Source: JAFMJV01 sp963814315
Lineage (GTDB): Bacteria; Chloroflexota; Limnocylindria; Limnocylindrales; CSP1-4
Direction: 5' to 3'
Assembly: GCA_963814315.1 (NCBI GenBank)
Contig: CAWFCG010000002.1
Coordinates: 243,577 to 307,576, forward strand
Length of the DNA stretch: 64,000 nt
Below the pieces are notes generated by a model. That model saw only the letters and a list, made by a program, of their open reading frames with translations. It was not told where the DNA came from and did not search any database. Position 1 is the first letter of the stretch, and the number at the start of each line of letters is the position of its first letter. Below, piece after piece: positions 43,380-52,381 of the stretch. Position numbers and translations under genes: made by a program.

Positions 43380-44590
43380 CGGGTGGTTCCTGTGGCTTCG
43401 AAGATGAGCTCCTCGCCCATCTCGGCGAAGTAGCGGATGCGGGTCTCGGCATCGGGGAAGGTGGGGTTGAGCTTGCCGTCCGGGTCGACGTAGCCGGCGT
43501 GACCCTGCTGCATCAGGTGCTGGTGGGCGGCGACGATGCAGGTGCCTTCCCAGGTGATGGCCGCGACCTCGTCGCTGAGCGGCACGCCGTCCAGGCAGGT
43601 GGGTGCGACCGGGATGCGTTCCTGCGTGTTGTGCTCGGTACCGACCATCACGAAGATGCCGGCGTCACGCCAGGTCTTGACGTACTTCTCCACTATCTGT
43701 GGCGTGTTGCGCACCGGGATCAGCTCGGCGCCGTAGATGTCGTGGCTGCCCATGCGCTCGATGAGATCCTCGACGGGATCCTCGTAGCCGCACATGGGGA
43801 TGACGCCATCAGCCAGCGTGGGATAGACGGTGATGGCACCAAGGCCGCGGATGAACGCGAGCGCATCGGTGAACGGGACCGGCGTTTCCTCCACGAAGCC
43901 GGGACAGCCGGCCTTCATGAGGCGCGAACGAAGCTCGCCCTGGGTGGCAACGGCGTCGTCGGGCGCGGCCGTTGGTGTGGCGCCGTAGACCTTGGCCAGG
44001 ATGGCGGCTCGGCCGTCGACCGGGACGGCTTCGACTAGCGCCACCTGGAAGCCCAGCGCAACGTGGCGCTCCTGGAGCACGACCCACTCGGCCGGGACCT
44101 GCGCGCGCTCGGCGATGACATCCACGATCGACCGGTACGTCACGTCGACCGGGAGCCCAGCGGCTGCGAACAGGCTGCCGATGAGCTCGACCATCTCGCT
44201 GGTGCGCGATTCGTTGGAGGCCTTGGCCGTCGCCATGAAGGCCTTGCTGGCGGAACTGGGGTCGGTAGGGGCGGGGATGCCCTTGCCGCAGATGTAGGCG
44301 CGGCCGGGATTTGCAGGGTCGTTGATCTTGACGCCGTTGTTTCGTTCTTCTTCAAGCAGTGAGATGAACTCCAGCCCGAAGAGGGGCGCCAGCCCATGCT
44401 GCCGGGCGGCGGCCTGGAAGCGGTCATACACGCCGAAGTCGTGGAAGTTGGACGTGCCGATGACCTTCACGCCCTCTCGTGCCGACGTCTCCACGGCATC
44501 CTCGACGGTGGTGAAGGCGGAGAAGTTCGGCGGTACGTGTAGGTGGGTGTTGAAGGCCAGCCGTGGCCGTGTCGCTGCCTGGTGACTCAT
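43376..44590 (-). CDS. PHP-domain metal-dependent protein, first gene of the sugar operon
   Basis: 404 residues from ATG 44588-44590 (GGGGAGAGCAC upstream). PHP-like features: AFNTHLHVPPNFSAF with the H-x-H pair near residue 16, GTSNFHDFG near 45, TVYPTLADGVIPMCGYEDPV near 275, GIFVMVGTEHNTQERIPVAP near 340. PHP proteins are metal-dependent phosphoesterases or related hydrolases, not usual members of rhamnose pathways. Position as the first gene, overlapping rhaD by 4 bp, implies a pathway role. Function unknown; candidates are a lactonase, an aldolase-like lyase or a sugar-phosphate phosphatase. Confidence 0.75.
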   Translation of the reverse strand: MSHQAATRPRLAFNTHLHVPPNFSAFTTVEDAVETSAREGVKVIGTSNFHDFGVYDRFQAAARQHGLAPLFGLEFISLLEEERNNGVKINDPANPGRAYICGKGIPAPTDPSSASKAFMATAKASNESRTSEMVELIGSLFAAAGLPVDVTYRSIVDVIAERAQVPAEWVVLQERHVALGFQVALVEAVPVDGRAAILAKVYGATPTAAPDDAVATQGELRSRLMKAGCPGFVEETPVPFTDALAFIRGLGAITVYPTLADGVIPMCGYEDPVEDLIERMGSHDIYGAELIPVRNTPQIVEKYVKTWRDAGIFVMVGTEHNTQERIPVAPTCLDGVPLSDEVAAITWEGTCIVAAHQHLMQQGHAGYVDPDGKLNPTFPDAETRIRYFAEMGEELIFEATGTTR

Positions 44591-44681
44591 GTGCTCTCCC
44601 CTGGGCGTGGTCTGGGTGTGCGGCACTCGCGCGGCGTCATCTCTTGGCTTCGGTCCGTGAGGTCGTGTGGCGCCTTGCGAA

Positions 44682-44694
44682 TGCTTTCGATTGC
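44682..44694 (-). promoter_or_regulatory. Candidate DeoR operator in front of the catabolic operon
   Basis: TGCTTTCGATTGC on the plus strand; its reverse complement GCAATCGAAAGCA differs by one base from the site at 30684-30696. A TATCAT -10-like hexamer (minus strand, about 44711-44716) would put the site just downstream of the transcription start, a good position for repression. Confidence 0.55.
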
Positions 44695-44773
44695 TTGCGT
44701 TGTGCACATGATAACAAGTGTGAGGACTGCGCGGTGGCGCCACTACGAACGTCACGAGGGTGTTCCCGGCCAT

Positions 44774-44907
44774 TGACCCGCCCCATGGGTGAAGCGTCGG
44801 AGCCGAGCCAGCCGTTCAGCGCCTGCTCACCCGCCCCATGGGTCGATCGACCGAGTTGGGGTCCCCTGCCGTGAGTCGCACCGTCCGTTGACCCATCTGG
44901 CGGGTCA
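44774..44907. promoter_or_regulatory. Three TSACCC-N7-GGGTSA palindromes between divergent genes
   Basis: TGACCC-N7-GGGTGA at 44774-44792, TCACCC-N7-GGGTCG at 44827-44845 and the perfect TGACCC-N7-GGGTCA at 44889-44907. The first two share the 16-base core ACCCGCCCCATGGGT plus one flank; the third is related in inverted sense. Starts are 53 and 62 bp apart, close to whole helical turns. Candidate cooperative operator for the PHP operon and/or the oxidoreductase gene. Confidence 0.6.
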
Positions 44908-44976
44908 TCTTGGCATCAAGGACCGGTGACCCCTTTGCGATGGCAGATCAACGCTCGTTGCTACAGTACGAGTCCC

Positions 44977-46071
44977 ATGCGACCAGCCATCCCGCCGCAG
45001 ATGCTCGCTAGCGTGTTGACCCGACCTGATGGTGCGGGTCGCTTCGAGGTGATCTCGCTTGAGACGCCGTCACCCGGCCCGGCCGAGGTGCTGGTGCGGG
45101 TCGCGACCGTCGGTGTGAACCGGCGTGACCTCGACGTCATCGAGGGGGTGGCGCGATCCGAGAGGACCGACGGACCCATCATCCTCGGCCTCGATCCGGC
45201 CGGCGTAGTGGCCGAGGTCGGCAGCGACGTCACCGAACATGTCGTCGGCGACCGAGTCGTAGTCAAGCCGTCCATCAGCTGTGGCTCGTGCGCCGCCTGT
45301 CGTGGCGGACGTGACGACGCGTGCGGCCGGATCAGCACCATCGGTATCGACCGTCCGGGCGGGATGGCGGAGTACGTGGCGGTGCCGGCGTCGAACGTGG
45401 CCGTCATCCCCGGGGGCATCGGATTCGCCGAAGCCAGTGCCGTCGCGCTGTCCAACGCTATCGCACTGACGCTTCTGCGAACGGTGGCCGCCGAGGCCAG
45501 CGAGACCGTGCTCGTCAGCGGTGCTGCCGGGACCGTTGGCAGCGCTGCGGTGCAGCTGGCGCGCATGCGAGGAGCTCGTGTCATCGCCCTGGTGGGGAGT
45601 GAGCATGGCGCCCAGTGGCTGAGCGCGCTGCCCCGTGCCGTCAGGCCTGAATTGGCCATCGACTGCTCGACGACGCCAGACTTCGCGGCTGAGGTGCGCT
45701 CACGCATGGCCGATGGTGTCGGTGTCTATGTCGAGACGACATCCCAGCCACGCATCTGGCAGGAAGCGCTGTGGACATTGCGCATGGGCGCGCGGGTCGC
45801 CGTGGTCGGCGCCCATGCGGGGCCTGTCGTGGAGCTGGACAACCAGTGGCTCTACCGGCACCGCGTCACGATCCATGGCTGCTGGGGCTCCACCCAGTCA
45901 GCCTTCCGTGAGGTGTTGCGAATGGCCGGAGAGGGCCGTATCGCGGCCAACATCGATTCGATCCAGCCCTTGAGCAACGCCGGTGCGGCCTACCAGCGGC
46001 TCATCGACCACAAGAACGAAGGCAAGGTCATCCTGCGCGTGGCCGACGACGTGCATCTGCCCGACCGCTGA
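44977..46071 (+). CDS. Zinc-binding alcohol dehydrogenase / quinone oxidoreductase
   Basis: 364 residues from ATG 44977; TACAGT (44962-44967) 9 nt upstream implies a very short leader. MDR fold: VGVNRRDLDVIEGVA near 40, LGLDPAGVVAEVGSDVTEH near 70, a structural-zinc loop CGSCAACRGGRDDACG near 105, Rossmann motif VLVSGAAGTVGSAAVQLARM near 180, C-terminal LSNAGAAYQRLIDHKNEGKV. The catalytic-zinc Cys at the position after VGVN is an Arg, so this is probably a zinc-independent reductase or an atypical dehydrogenase. Substrate unknown; divergent from the sugar operon. Confidence 0.82.
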   Translation: MRPAIPPQMLASVLTRPDGAGRFEVISLETPSPGPAEVLVRVATVGVNRRDLDVIEGVARSERTDGPIILGLDPAGVVAEVGSDVTEHVVGDRVVVKPSISCGSCAACRGGRDDACGRISTIGIDRPGGMAEYVAVPASNVAVIPGGIGFAEASAVALSNAIALTLLRTVAAEASETVLVSGAAGTVGSAAVQLARMRGARVIALVGSEHGAQWLSALPRAVRPELAIDCSTTPDFAAEVRSRMADGVGVYVETTSQPRIWQEALWTLRMGARVAVVGAHAGPVVELDNQWLYRHRVTIHGCWGSTQSAFREVLRMAGEGRIAANIDSIQPLSNAGAAYQRLIDHKNEGKVILRVADDVHLPDR

Positions 46072-46105
46072 GCCGTGACAAGGTCCGCCAGCCGGCCAGC
46101 GGGAG

Positions 46106-46111
46106 TACCCT
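46106..46111 (+). promoter_or_regulatory. -10 box of a leaderless transcript (MBL-rhodanese gene)
   Basis: TACCCT, exactly 6 nt before the GTG at 46118. Confidence 0.55.
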
Positions 46112-46117
46112 TCCGCG

Positions 46118-47548
46118 GTGAGCGCGAGAACCGCGGCCCGAGCCACCGTCGTCGCCGTCCCGACTCCCGGACTCGGCAACAGCAGCTATCTCGTCGGCCA
46201 TGACGGCGGGGCCGTGGTGGTGGATGTGCCGCGCGATGCCTGGCGCGTGGCGCGCGTGGCGGAGGAGCACGGCTGGCGTATCACCCACGCGCTGGAGACC
46301 CACGTCCATAACGACTATCTCTCCGGAGCTCGAGAGCTCCGGCGTCGGCACGGCTCACGGGTCGTGGCGCCAGCTCGTGGTCGCTATCGCTTCTCACATG
46401 ATGACGCCGAAGACGGCTTCAGCCTGGCGCTGGGGCAGGGTGGCATGGTGGCGCGCGCGACTCCCGGGCACACGCCCGAGCACCTCAGCTGGGAGCTGCA
46501 GGACGACTCCGGCCACCCCACGGCGATCTTTTCGGGCGGGTCACTCCTGCTCGCGGGGGTGGGCCGGACCGACCTGCTGGGCCCCGCCCACACCGATGAG
46601 CTGACGGAGGCCCAGTTCCGCAGCATGCGGCGACTGGCGGAGCTGCCCGACGAGGTCCATGTCTATCCGACGCACGGTGCCGGTTCGTTCTGTGTCGCCG
46701 GCGACGGTGACGGTCCGCCATCGTCCACGATCGGTGCGCTGAAATTGTGGAACCCGGCCTTCGCGCTGTCTGACCCGGTGGAGTTCGCGCACGAGCTCGC
46801 CGCTGGCCGAACCCGCTACCCGACCTACTACCGACGCATGGCCCCGCTCAACCGGAGGGGGCCCCGACTGCTGGGCGCCGCGCCGACGCCTCCGGCTCTG
46901 AGCGTTCCGCAACTGGCCGAGGCGCGCGAGGCCGGCGTCTACGTCGTGGACGTGCGTGATCGCCGCGTGTTCGCCGCGAGCCACATCAGCGGCGCGCTCA
47001 ACGTGGAGCTGGGCGACTCGCTGTCCGCCTACGTCGGCTGGCTGCTGCCGTTCAATGCACCCATCTGCCTTGTCGTGGACCACCCTGCGCAGGCCATCGA
47101 TGTGGCCGCCGAGCTGCTGCTCATCGGCTTCGATCACGTGTTGGGCTATCTCGACGAGGGCACCACGGCCTGGGCTGCGGCAGCGGGTGCGACCAGTGGG
47201 TATGCCACCGCCAGCACCGTGGAGCTGGTCGCCCAGGCAGCCGGGGAGGGCAGCGACGGAACGCGCATCCTGGACGTGCGCCAGTCGTATGAATGGGCCG
47301 AGGGTGCCGTGCCGGGCAGCCAGCGCGTCTTCGTCGCCGACCTGCCACGGGCGATGGCTACTCTCGACCCATCGACCAGCTGGCTGGTGGTCTGTGGCAC
47401 CGGCCTCCGTGCCAGCATCGCCGCCAGTCTGCTCGATGCCGCCGGGCTTGATGCGCGCCCAGTCGTCGACGGTGGTGTCACCGACTTGCCAAAGGGCCTG
47501 CTTCAGCCGGTCGTGGACTCGTCCCACCTAGGGGACGCGTCCCGCTAA
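46118..47548 (+). CDS. Metallo-beta-lactamase fold protein with two rhodanese domains (persulfide dioxygenase-like)
   Basis: 476 residues. MBL domain (1-250): LGNSSYLVGHDGGAVVVDVP, the metal motif THVHNDYLSG near 61-70, ATPGHTPEHLSWEL near 115, YPTHGAGSFC near 185. Rhodanese 1 (about 268-360) lacks the active Cys (PICLVVDHPAQ); rhodanese 2 (about 365-465) has it in WLVVCGTGLRAS. The fusion is typical of sulfur-detoxifying enzymes that oxidise glutathione- or other thiol-persulfides to sulfite. Start is a leaderless GTG. Its TAA overlaps the opposing PEP carboxylase TAG. Confidence 0.88.
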   Translation: MSARTAARATVVAVPTPGLGNSSYLVGHDGGAVVVDVPRDAWRVARVAEEHGWRITHALETHVHNDYLSGARELRRRHGSRVVAPARGRYRFSHDDAEDGFSLALGQGGMVARATPGHTPEHLSWELQDDSGHPTAIFSGGSLLLAGVGRTDLLGPAHTDELTEAQFRSMRRLAELPDEVHVYPTHGAGSFCVAGDGDGPPSSTIGALKLWNPAFALSDPVEFAHELAAGRTRYPTYYRRMAPLNRRGPRLLGAAPTPPALSVPQLAEAREAGVYVVDVRDRRVFAASHISGALNVELGDSLSAYVGWLLPFNAPICLVVDHPAQAIDVAAELLLIGFDHVLGYLDEGTTAWAAAAGATSGYATASTVELVAQAAGEGSDGTRILDVRQSYEWAEGAVPGSQRVFVADLPRAMATLDPSTSWLVVCGTGLRASIAASLLDAAGLDARPVVDGGVTDLPKGLLQPVVDSSHLGDASR

Positions 47549-50377
47549 CCGGTGTTCTGGAGGCCGGCCGCCACGCCGCTGACCGCCAGCTGCACGAGGC
47601 GGCGCAAGTGTGCGTGCTCGGGACTGCCCTCCGGCAGTGCCCGCAGTCGCCCCAGCAGCATCACTTGGATCTCAGACAGCGAATCGACATAGGGGTTGCG
47701 CAGCGAGATGGAGCGCTGCAATGACGGCGCTGCGTCCAGCAGGTGCTGGCGGCCGCTGACGCGCAGGACAGCCGCCACGGTCCGCTCGTACTCGGCACGG
47801 ATGAGCTCCCAGATGCGCTCCGAGTCGGGCGCCGGCGCCAGGCTGGCGTAGCGCTGCGCCACGATCAGGTCGGCCTTGGCCAGGGCCATCTCCATGACGT
47901 CGATGACGCCGGTCAGGAAGGGCGAATCGCGGTACAGGTCCTGCAGTGTGTCAGTGGCGGAGGGGCCGTGTTCCTGCTCGAACTCCTCGATGGCCGTGCC
48001 CAGGCCGTACCAGGCGGGCAGGAACAGCCGAGCTTGTGACCACGAGAAGACCCAGGGGATGGCGCGCAAGCTGTCGAGCGAGACGCCGCCGCCGCCGCGT
48101 GCTGCCGGTCGGGAGCCCAGAGCCAGTCCCGACAGCTCGATGATCGGGGTGGCCGCGGTGAAGAAGGCTTCGAAACCGGGATCCTCCCAGACCAGCGACC
48201 GATACACATGCGCCGACCGTTCGGCCAACTCCTCCAGGATGGCTTTGCCCTGTACCTGCGCATCCTGTGCCTGTTGCTCGTGCGCCGGCGAGGAGGCCAC
48301 CAGCACCGCATTGGTGAGCTGCGCGAGGTGTCGCATGGCGATGTCGAAGTTGGCATAGCGATCGGCCACCACCTCGCCCTGCTCGGTGATCTTGAGCGTG
48401 CCGTCGAGCGAATGTGGCGCACTCGACAGGATGGCCCGACTCATCGGCCCGCCACCGCGTCCGATAGCACCACCGCGCCCATGGAACAGGGTCAGCTTGA
48501 TACCGTGCCGCTGGGCGGCTGCCGCCAGTTTGGTCTCAGCGCCGTGGAGCAACCAGGCTGCGGCGAGGGCGCCCGATTCCTTGGTCGAGTCGGAATAGCC
48601 CAGCATCACTTCCTGGTGGTCGCCGCGTGCTCGCACATGTTCGCGATAGTGGGGATCGCCGATGATCTCATCGAACAGGCGGTCCGCGTGCTCGAGCGCA
48701 TCGGCCGTCTCCAACAGCGGTACGACATCGATGGCGTCGCGTGCCAAGCCGGCATAGTCGGCCAGCTCCAGGACGTTGTAGACGTCCTGTGCCTCACGCG
48801 TGAAGCTGATGACGTAGCGCTGACAGGCGCCCGAGCCGAAGCGGCGCTGGATGTCGTCCATGGCCCGGTACGTCTCAAGCACCTCGGCCGCAGTGACCCC
48901 ATTGGCGACGGCCCGCTCACCCAGCACCAGGCCGTCGGAGATGGCGGTCAGGGTGGCCGCGTGCACCTCGCTGTGCTGACGGACCTCCAGCGAGAGGGCG
49001 TGGAACCCGAAGGTCTCCACCTGCCAGCGCATGGCCTGCACCTCGCCGTAGGCGACGCGGGCCATGCCATCATCGATCAACGCCGCTTGCAACTCCGCTA
49101 GCTCGTCGAGCAGTTCGCCCGGTGACTGGTAACCGCTGCCGATGCCGTGCCCGGCCACCAATCGGTGTCGTGTCTGGCGCAGTCGTTCGGCGATGCAGCC
49201 GAAACGCTGCCGATACGGCTCGTCGGGGAAGTGACGCAGCAGTTCCTCGAAGGCGTTGCCGAGTTCTTCCCGGTCGAGAATCGAGTCGGGCACTGAGGCG
49301 GGGTGAGGGATCGTCGCCGCTATGCGTCAGCGTGACGGTGTGCATCAGCCGCGTGGCGACATGCTCCAGGCCGCGCAGGGCATGGTCGGCGCCGATGGTC
49401 ACGGCCTCACGAGTGGTGTCAGCGGTGACATGGGGGTGGCCGTCGCGGTCCGCGCCCACCCACGATCCCCAGCGCAGATAGGCATGCACGACCGGCGGGC
49501 GAGTGCCGGTGTGGCCGCTATCGGTGGCGGGGCCGGCAGCCGGGACCTCCGCATCCTCGCCGTCCTCGCCATGCGTGACGCTTGCCACCAGGTCGAGGGC
49601 TCGGTCGAGCGTGCGATAGAGGTAGGGCGTGACCTGGAATAGCGTCTCGTCGAAGAACAGCAACGCGGTTCGCACTTCGTCGAGCGGGGAGGGGCGCTCG
49701 GTTCGCAGCACGGATGTGCGCCACAGCAGTGTGATCTGCTCGCGCAGCCGGCGGCGGATCTCGGAATCCTCGTTGGGCGTCAAGCGCGGGTCATCGAGCC
49801 GGTCGATGAGCGCGAACGTGCGGCGTAGTGCCACCAGCACCGTTCGCCGGCGGGCCTCGGTTGGGTGGGCGGTCAGCACCAGGCCGATCGAGAGTCGGGC
49901 GATCGACGCCTTGACCTGCTCCGGCTCACCCTCCGCGAGGAGCTTTCGGATGGCCGCTTCGAGCGAACCCTCCTGACCTCCGGGGGTGGTTCGGGCGCGC
50001 TTCCGCACACGACGCACCCGATGCTTCTCTTCGGCCAGGTTGGTCAGGTGGAAGTAGAGGCTGAAGGCCTTGATGAGCGCCTCGACTTGCTCGATGGAGA
50101 GCTCTTCGAGGATGGCGCGCAGGCCCATCTGGCGCGTGGGGCTGGGGTTCTTGCGGATGTCGATGGTGAGCTTGCGGACCCGCTCCACCAGCGTGAGGAC
50201 TTCCTCGCCCGCCTGCTCGGCGATGACTTGGCCAAGCAGGGATCCCAACAACTTGATCTCACGCGACAGTGAGTCGGGCGCATTCGACGAGCCGATGCCG
50301 CCAGGTTCGGCCTCGACGGCCGGATTGGCTCGCTCGGCTCTCCCCAGTTGCCCGGTCGGCTGCTGGTCAGACGCCAT
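47545..50377 (-). pseudogene. ppc: Phosphoenolpyruvate carboxylase, +1 frameshift
   Basis: Carboxylates PEP to oxaloacetate. Together the two frames give about 943 residues, a normal length. N-terminal frame (50377 to about 49310): LVLTAHPTEARRRTVL near 178 with the catalytic His, WRTSVLRTERPSPLDEVRTA, YLRWGSWVGADRDGHPHVTA near 305. C-terminal frame: MLGYSDSTKESGALAAAWLL, LFHGRGGAIGRGGGPMSRAI, QARLFLPAWYGLGTAIEEFE, SEIQVMLLGRLRALP and the invariant C-terminal QNTG. The frame changes between about 49293 and 49315, a window that contains both a G4 run and a GATC. Start ATG 50377 overlaps the SDR stop (TGATG). Confidence 0.9.
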
Positions 50378-51222
50378 CAACCGATCTCAGCCGACTCCCG
50401 CATGCCCATGACCTCACCGCCATCGACGCCGATGGTGTTGCCGGTCATCCAGTGCGTCCGGGGCGTGGCAAGCACGGTCAGGGCGTCGGCGACGTCTTCG
50501 GGAGTGGTCAGCCGGCCCCCTGGGTTGCGTGACTGTGCGGCCTCCACCATCTGTAGCCAACCGGGGATGCGCCGCAGGGCGGGGGTGTCAGTGACGCCGG
50601 CACGGATGGCGTTGACGGTGATGCCGGCGTGGGCAAGCTCCAGTGCCAGCTGCCGAACATGCGCTTCCAGCGCGGCCTTGGCGGCACTCACGGCGCCGTA
50701 GGTAGGCACGGCCAGGATGGCACCCTCGCTGGTCATGGCATAGATGCGGCTGCCGCGCTGCAACATGCCGGCGTGGTACAGGTCATGCGTCCAGTACACG
50801 AACGAATGCGCCATGACGTCAGCGGTCATCTCCATCTGCTTGCGCGAGAGCTCCTTGCGGTCCTCGTCATCGGTGACGTAGTGGAGGGTCGTGCCGAAGG
50901 CCAGCGAATGGAGCATGGCGCCGACCATCGGCTGTGCCCCGGCCGCTCTGCGCTCCGCGAAGAGGTCGTCGATCGAAGCGATGACGCGCTCGCGCTTGGC
51001 GTCGTCGGCGGCGTTGACGTTATGGAAGACGACTGGCACGCCGATCGACTCGATCTCAACGCGCACCGCGTTGGCGCTGGCGATGGTGCCCCGCAGGTCA
51101 AGGTGCACACCGATGATGCCGAAGCCAGCGCGTGCCCAGGCTCTGGCTGTCGCAGCACCAAAGCCGCTGCTGGCGCCCAACACCAGCGCCCAGCACTCTC
51201 GTCCGTCCCATGCCAACGTCAT
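50377..51222 (-). CDS. Enoyl-ACP reductase-like short-chain dehydrogenase
   Basis: 281 residues from ATG 51222 with GGGAGGTGACC upstream. Rossmann motif LVLGASSGFGAATARAWARA near 18; MLHSLAFGTTLHY near 108; the active site PTYGAVSAAKAALEA shows Tyr-x6-Lys, the spacing of FabI/FabL enoyl reductases rather than the Tyr-x3-Lys of classical SDRs; GITVNAIRAGVTDTPALRRI and WMTGNTIGVDGGEV at the end. Probably the last reductive step of fatty acid elongation or a related enone reductase. Operon with ppc by TGATG overlap. Confidence 0.85.
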   Translation of the reverse strand: MTLAWDGRECWALVLGASSGFGAATARAWARAGFGIIGVHLDLRGTIASANAVRVEIESIGVPVVFHNVNAADDAKRERVIASIDDLFAERRAAGAQPMVGAMLHSLAFGTTLHYVTDDEDRKELSRKQMEMTADVMAHSFVYWTHDLYHAGMLQRGSRIYAMTSEGAILAVPTYGAVSAAKAALEAHVRQLALELAHAGITVNAIRAGVTDTPALRRIPGWLQMVEAAQSRNPGGRLTTPEDVADALTVLATPRTHWMTGNTIGVDGGEVMGMRESAEIG

Positions 51223-51261
51223 GGTCACCTCCCGCCTGCAGTGTACTGACGCACCCGTCCG

Positions 51262-51789
51262 CTACTGGTCGCTCTCAGCCTCCAGTTCAGCGGCGACGCC
51301 CAAGGCGGCACCCATCGCCACCAGGTCTTGGGCGCCTAGCCACTGGTTGCCCATCAGGATGCCACCAGCATCCACGACGGCATCACGCAGTGGCACCGCC
51401 CAGGCGTGCTCTACGATGAGCAGCAGTGCGGCAGCGCCATCCGGCAGCTCCTCGATGAAGTCCTCTCCGATGGCCTCGACCAGGCCAAAGCCTCCCTCTT
51501 CGGCGATCTCGGCACCCACCTCGGCACCCGCGATGAAGCCTTCGAGACCGGCTGCGCCGAGTCCCATGAGCGCGCCAACCTGCATGCCCAGCTCTTCTCG
51601 CTGCTCGTCGTCAAGATCCGACACACGCATGATGTCCACCTCATCGCCGTCGGCGATGACCGCGAGCGCGTCGATGACCCGGATGATGCCGGCGTCGCTG
51701 AGCTTGATGAGCTCCTCGGCGATGCGGCCTTCGAGGCCCTCCGTGGAGGGAAAACCGAAGGTAAAGATCTGGATGGGGCCGAATGCCAT
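51262..51789 (-). CDS. DUF6325/DUF1269-like acidic protein
   Basis: 175 residues, acidic, Gly/Ala-rich. IQIFTFGFPSTEGLEGRIAE, ELIKLSDAGIIRVIDALAVI and LLLIVEHAWAVPLRDAVVDA match the pattern of small proteins annotated DUF6325/DUF1269, with a central Gly-rich hydrophobic segment (LMGLGAAGLEGFIAGAEVGA). Function unknown. GGAGCACC precedes ATG 51787-51789. Confidence 0.7.
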   Translation of the reverse strand: MAFGPIQIFTFGFPSTEGLEGRIAEELIKLSDAGIIRVIDALAVIADGDEVDIMRVSDLDDEQREELGMQVGALMGLGAAGLEGFIAGAEVGAEIAEEGGFGLVEAIGEDFIEELPDGAAALLLIVEHAWAVPLRDAVVDAGGILMGNQWLGAQDLVAMGAALGVAAELEAESDQ

Positions 51790-51901
51790 GGCGGTGCTCC
51801 TTCGCTCCGTTGCTGTGTCGTCTTGTCGTGAGCGTCAGTCTACGGTAGGGGTAGCAGCCGCGCCATCGGTCGCGCTCATGATCGGCCGGGGGTCGGTCGT
51901 G

Positions 51902-51907
51902 TAGGCT
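51902..51907 (+). promoter_or_regulatory. -10 box of a leaderless transcript (phosphoribosyltransferase)
   Basis: TAGGCT, exactly 6 nt before the ATG at 51914. Confidence 0.55.
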
Positions 51908-51913
51908 GCGAAC

Positions 51914-52381
51914 ATGCCCAAACCCGTCAAAGTCAACGTCACCTGGGACGACCTGGACGACCTCGTCTCCCAGCTGGCCGAACGACTCGCTACGATCCCC
52001 GCGCCGGACGTCGTCCTGGCCATCTCACGCGGTGGGCTGGTTCCGGCCGGCATGCTCGGCTATCGCATGGGCTGGCGAGACATGCTGCTGGCGGCCGTAG
52101 TGGTCTACGACGATGACTCGGGCTTCCGGGGTGAGGCCGAATTCCTGCAGTTCCCGGCCGACGAGCAGCTGCGCGGCAAGCGTGTGCTCATCATCGATGA
52201 GGTCTGGGACAGCGGCACCACCATCGCGGCCGTCTCGGCGCGCATCCGAGCAGCCGGCGGTGAGCCGGTGACGGCGGTCCTGCATTACAAGCCCGGCAAG
52301 TCGCGCGTGGACATCGTGCCTGACCTCTACATCGTGGAGACCGACGACTGGGTCATCTACCCCTTCAAGGCCGGTAAGTGA
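51914..52381 (+). CDS. Purine phosphoribosyltransferase (xanthine/Gpt-like)
   Basis: 155 residues. PRTase fold with VVLAISRGGLVPAGMLGYRM near 34 and the PRPP-binding loop RVLIIDEVWDSGTTIAAVSA near 95. The short length and WDDL N-terminus match the Gpt/xanthine or hypoxanthine PRTase group used in purine salvage. Substrate base not determinable. Probable leaderless start. Confidence 0.85.
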   Translation: MPKPVKVNVTWDDLDDLVSQLAERLATIPAPDVVLAISRGGLVPAGMLGYRMGWRDMLLAAVVVYDDDSGFRGEAEFLQFPADEQLRGKRVLIIDEVWDSGTTIAAVSARIRAAGGEPVTAVLHYKPGKSRVDIVPDLYIVETDDWVIYPFKAGK

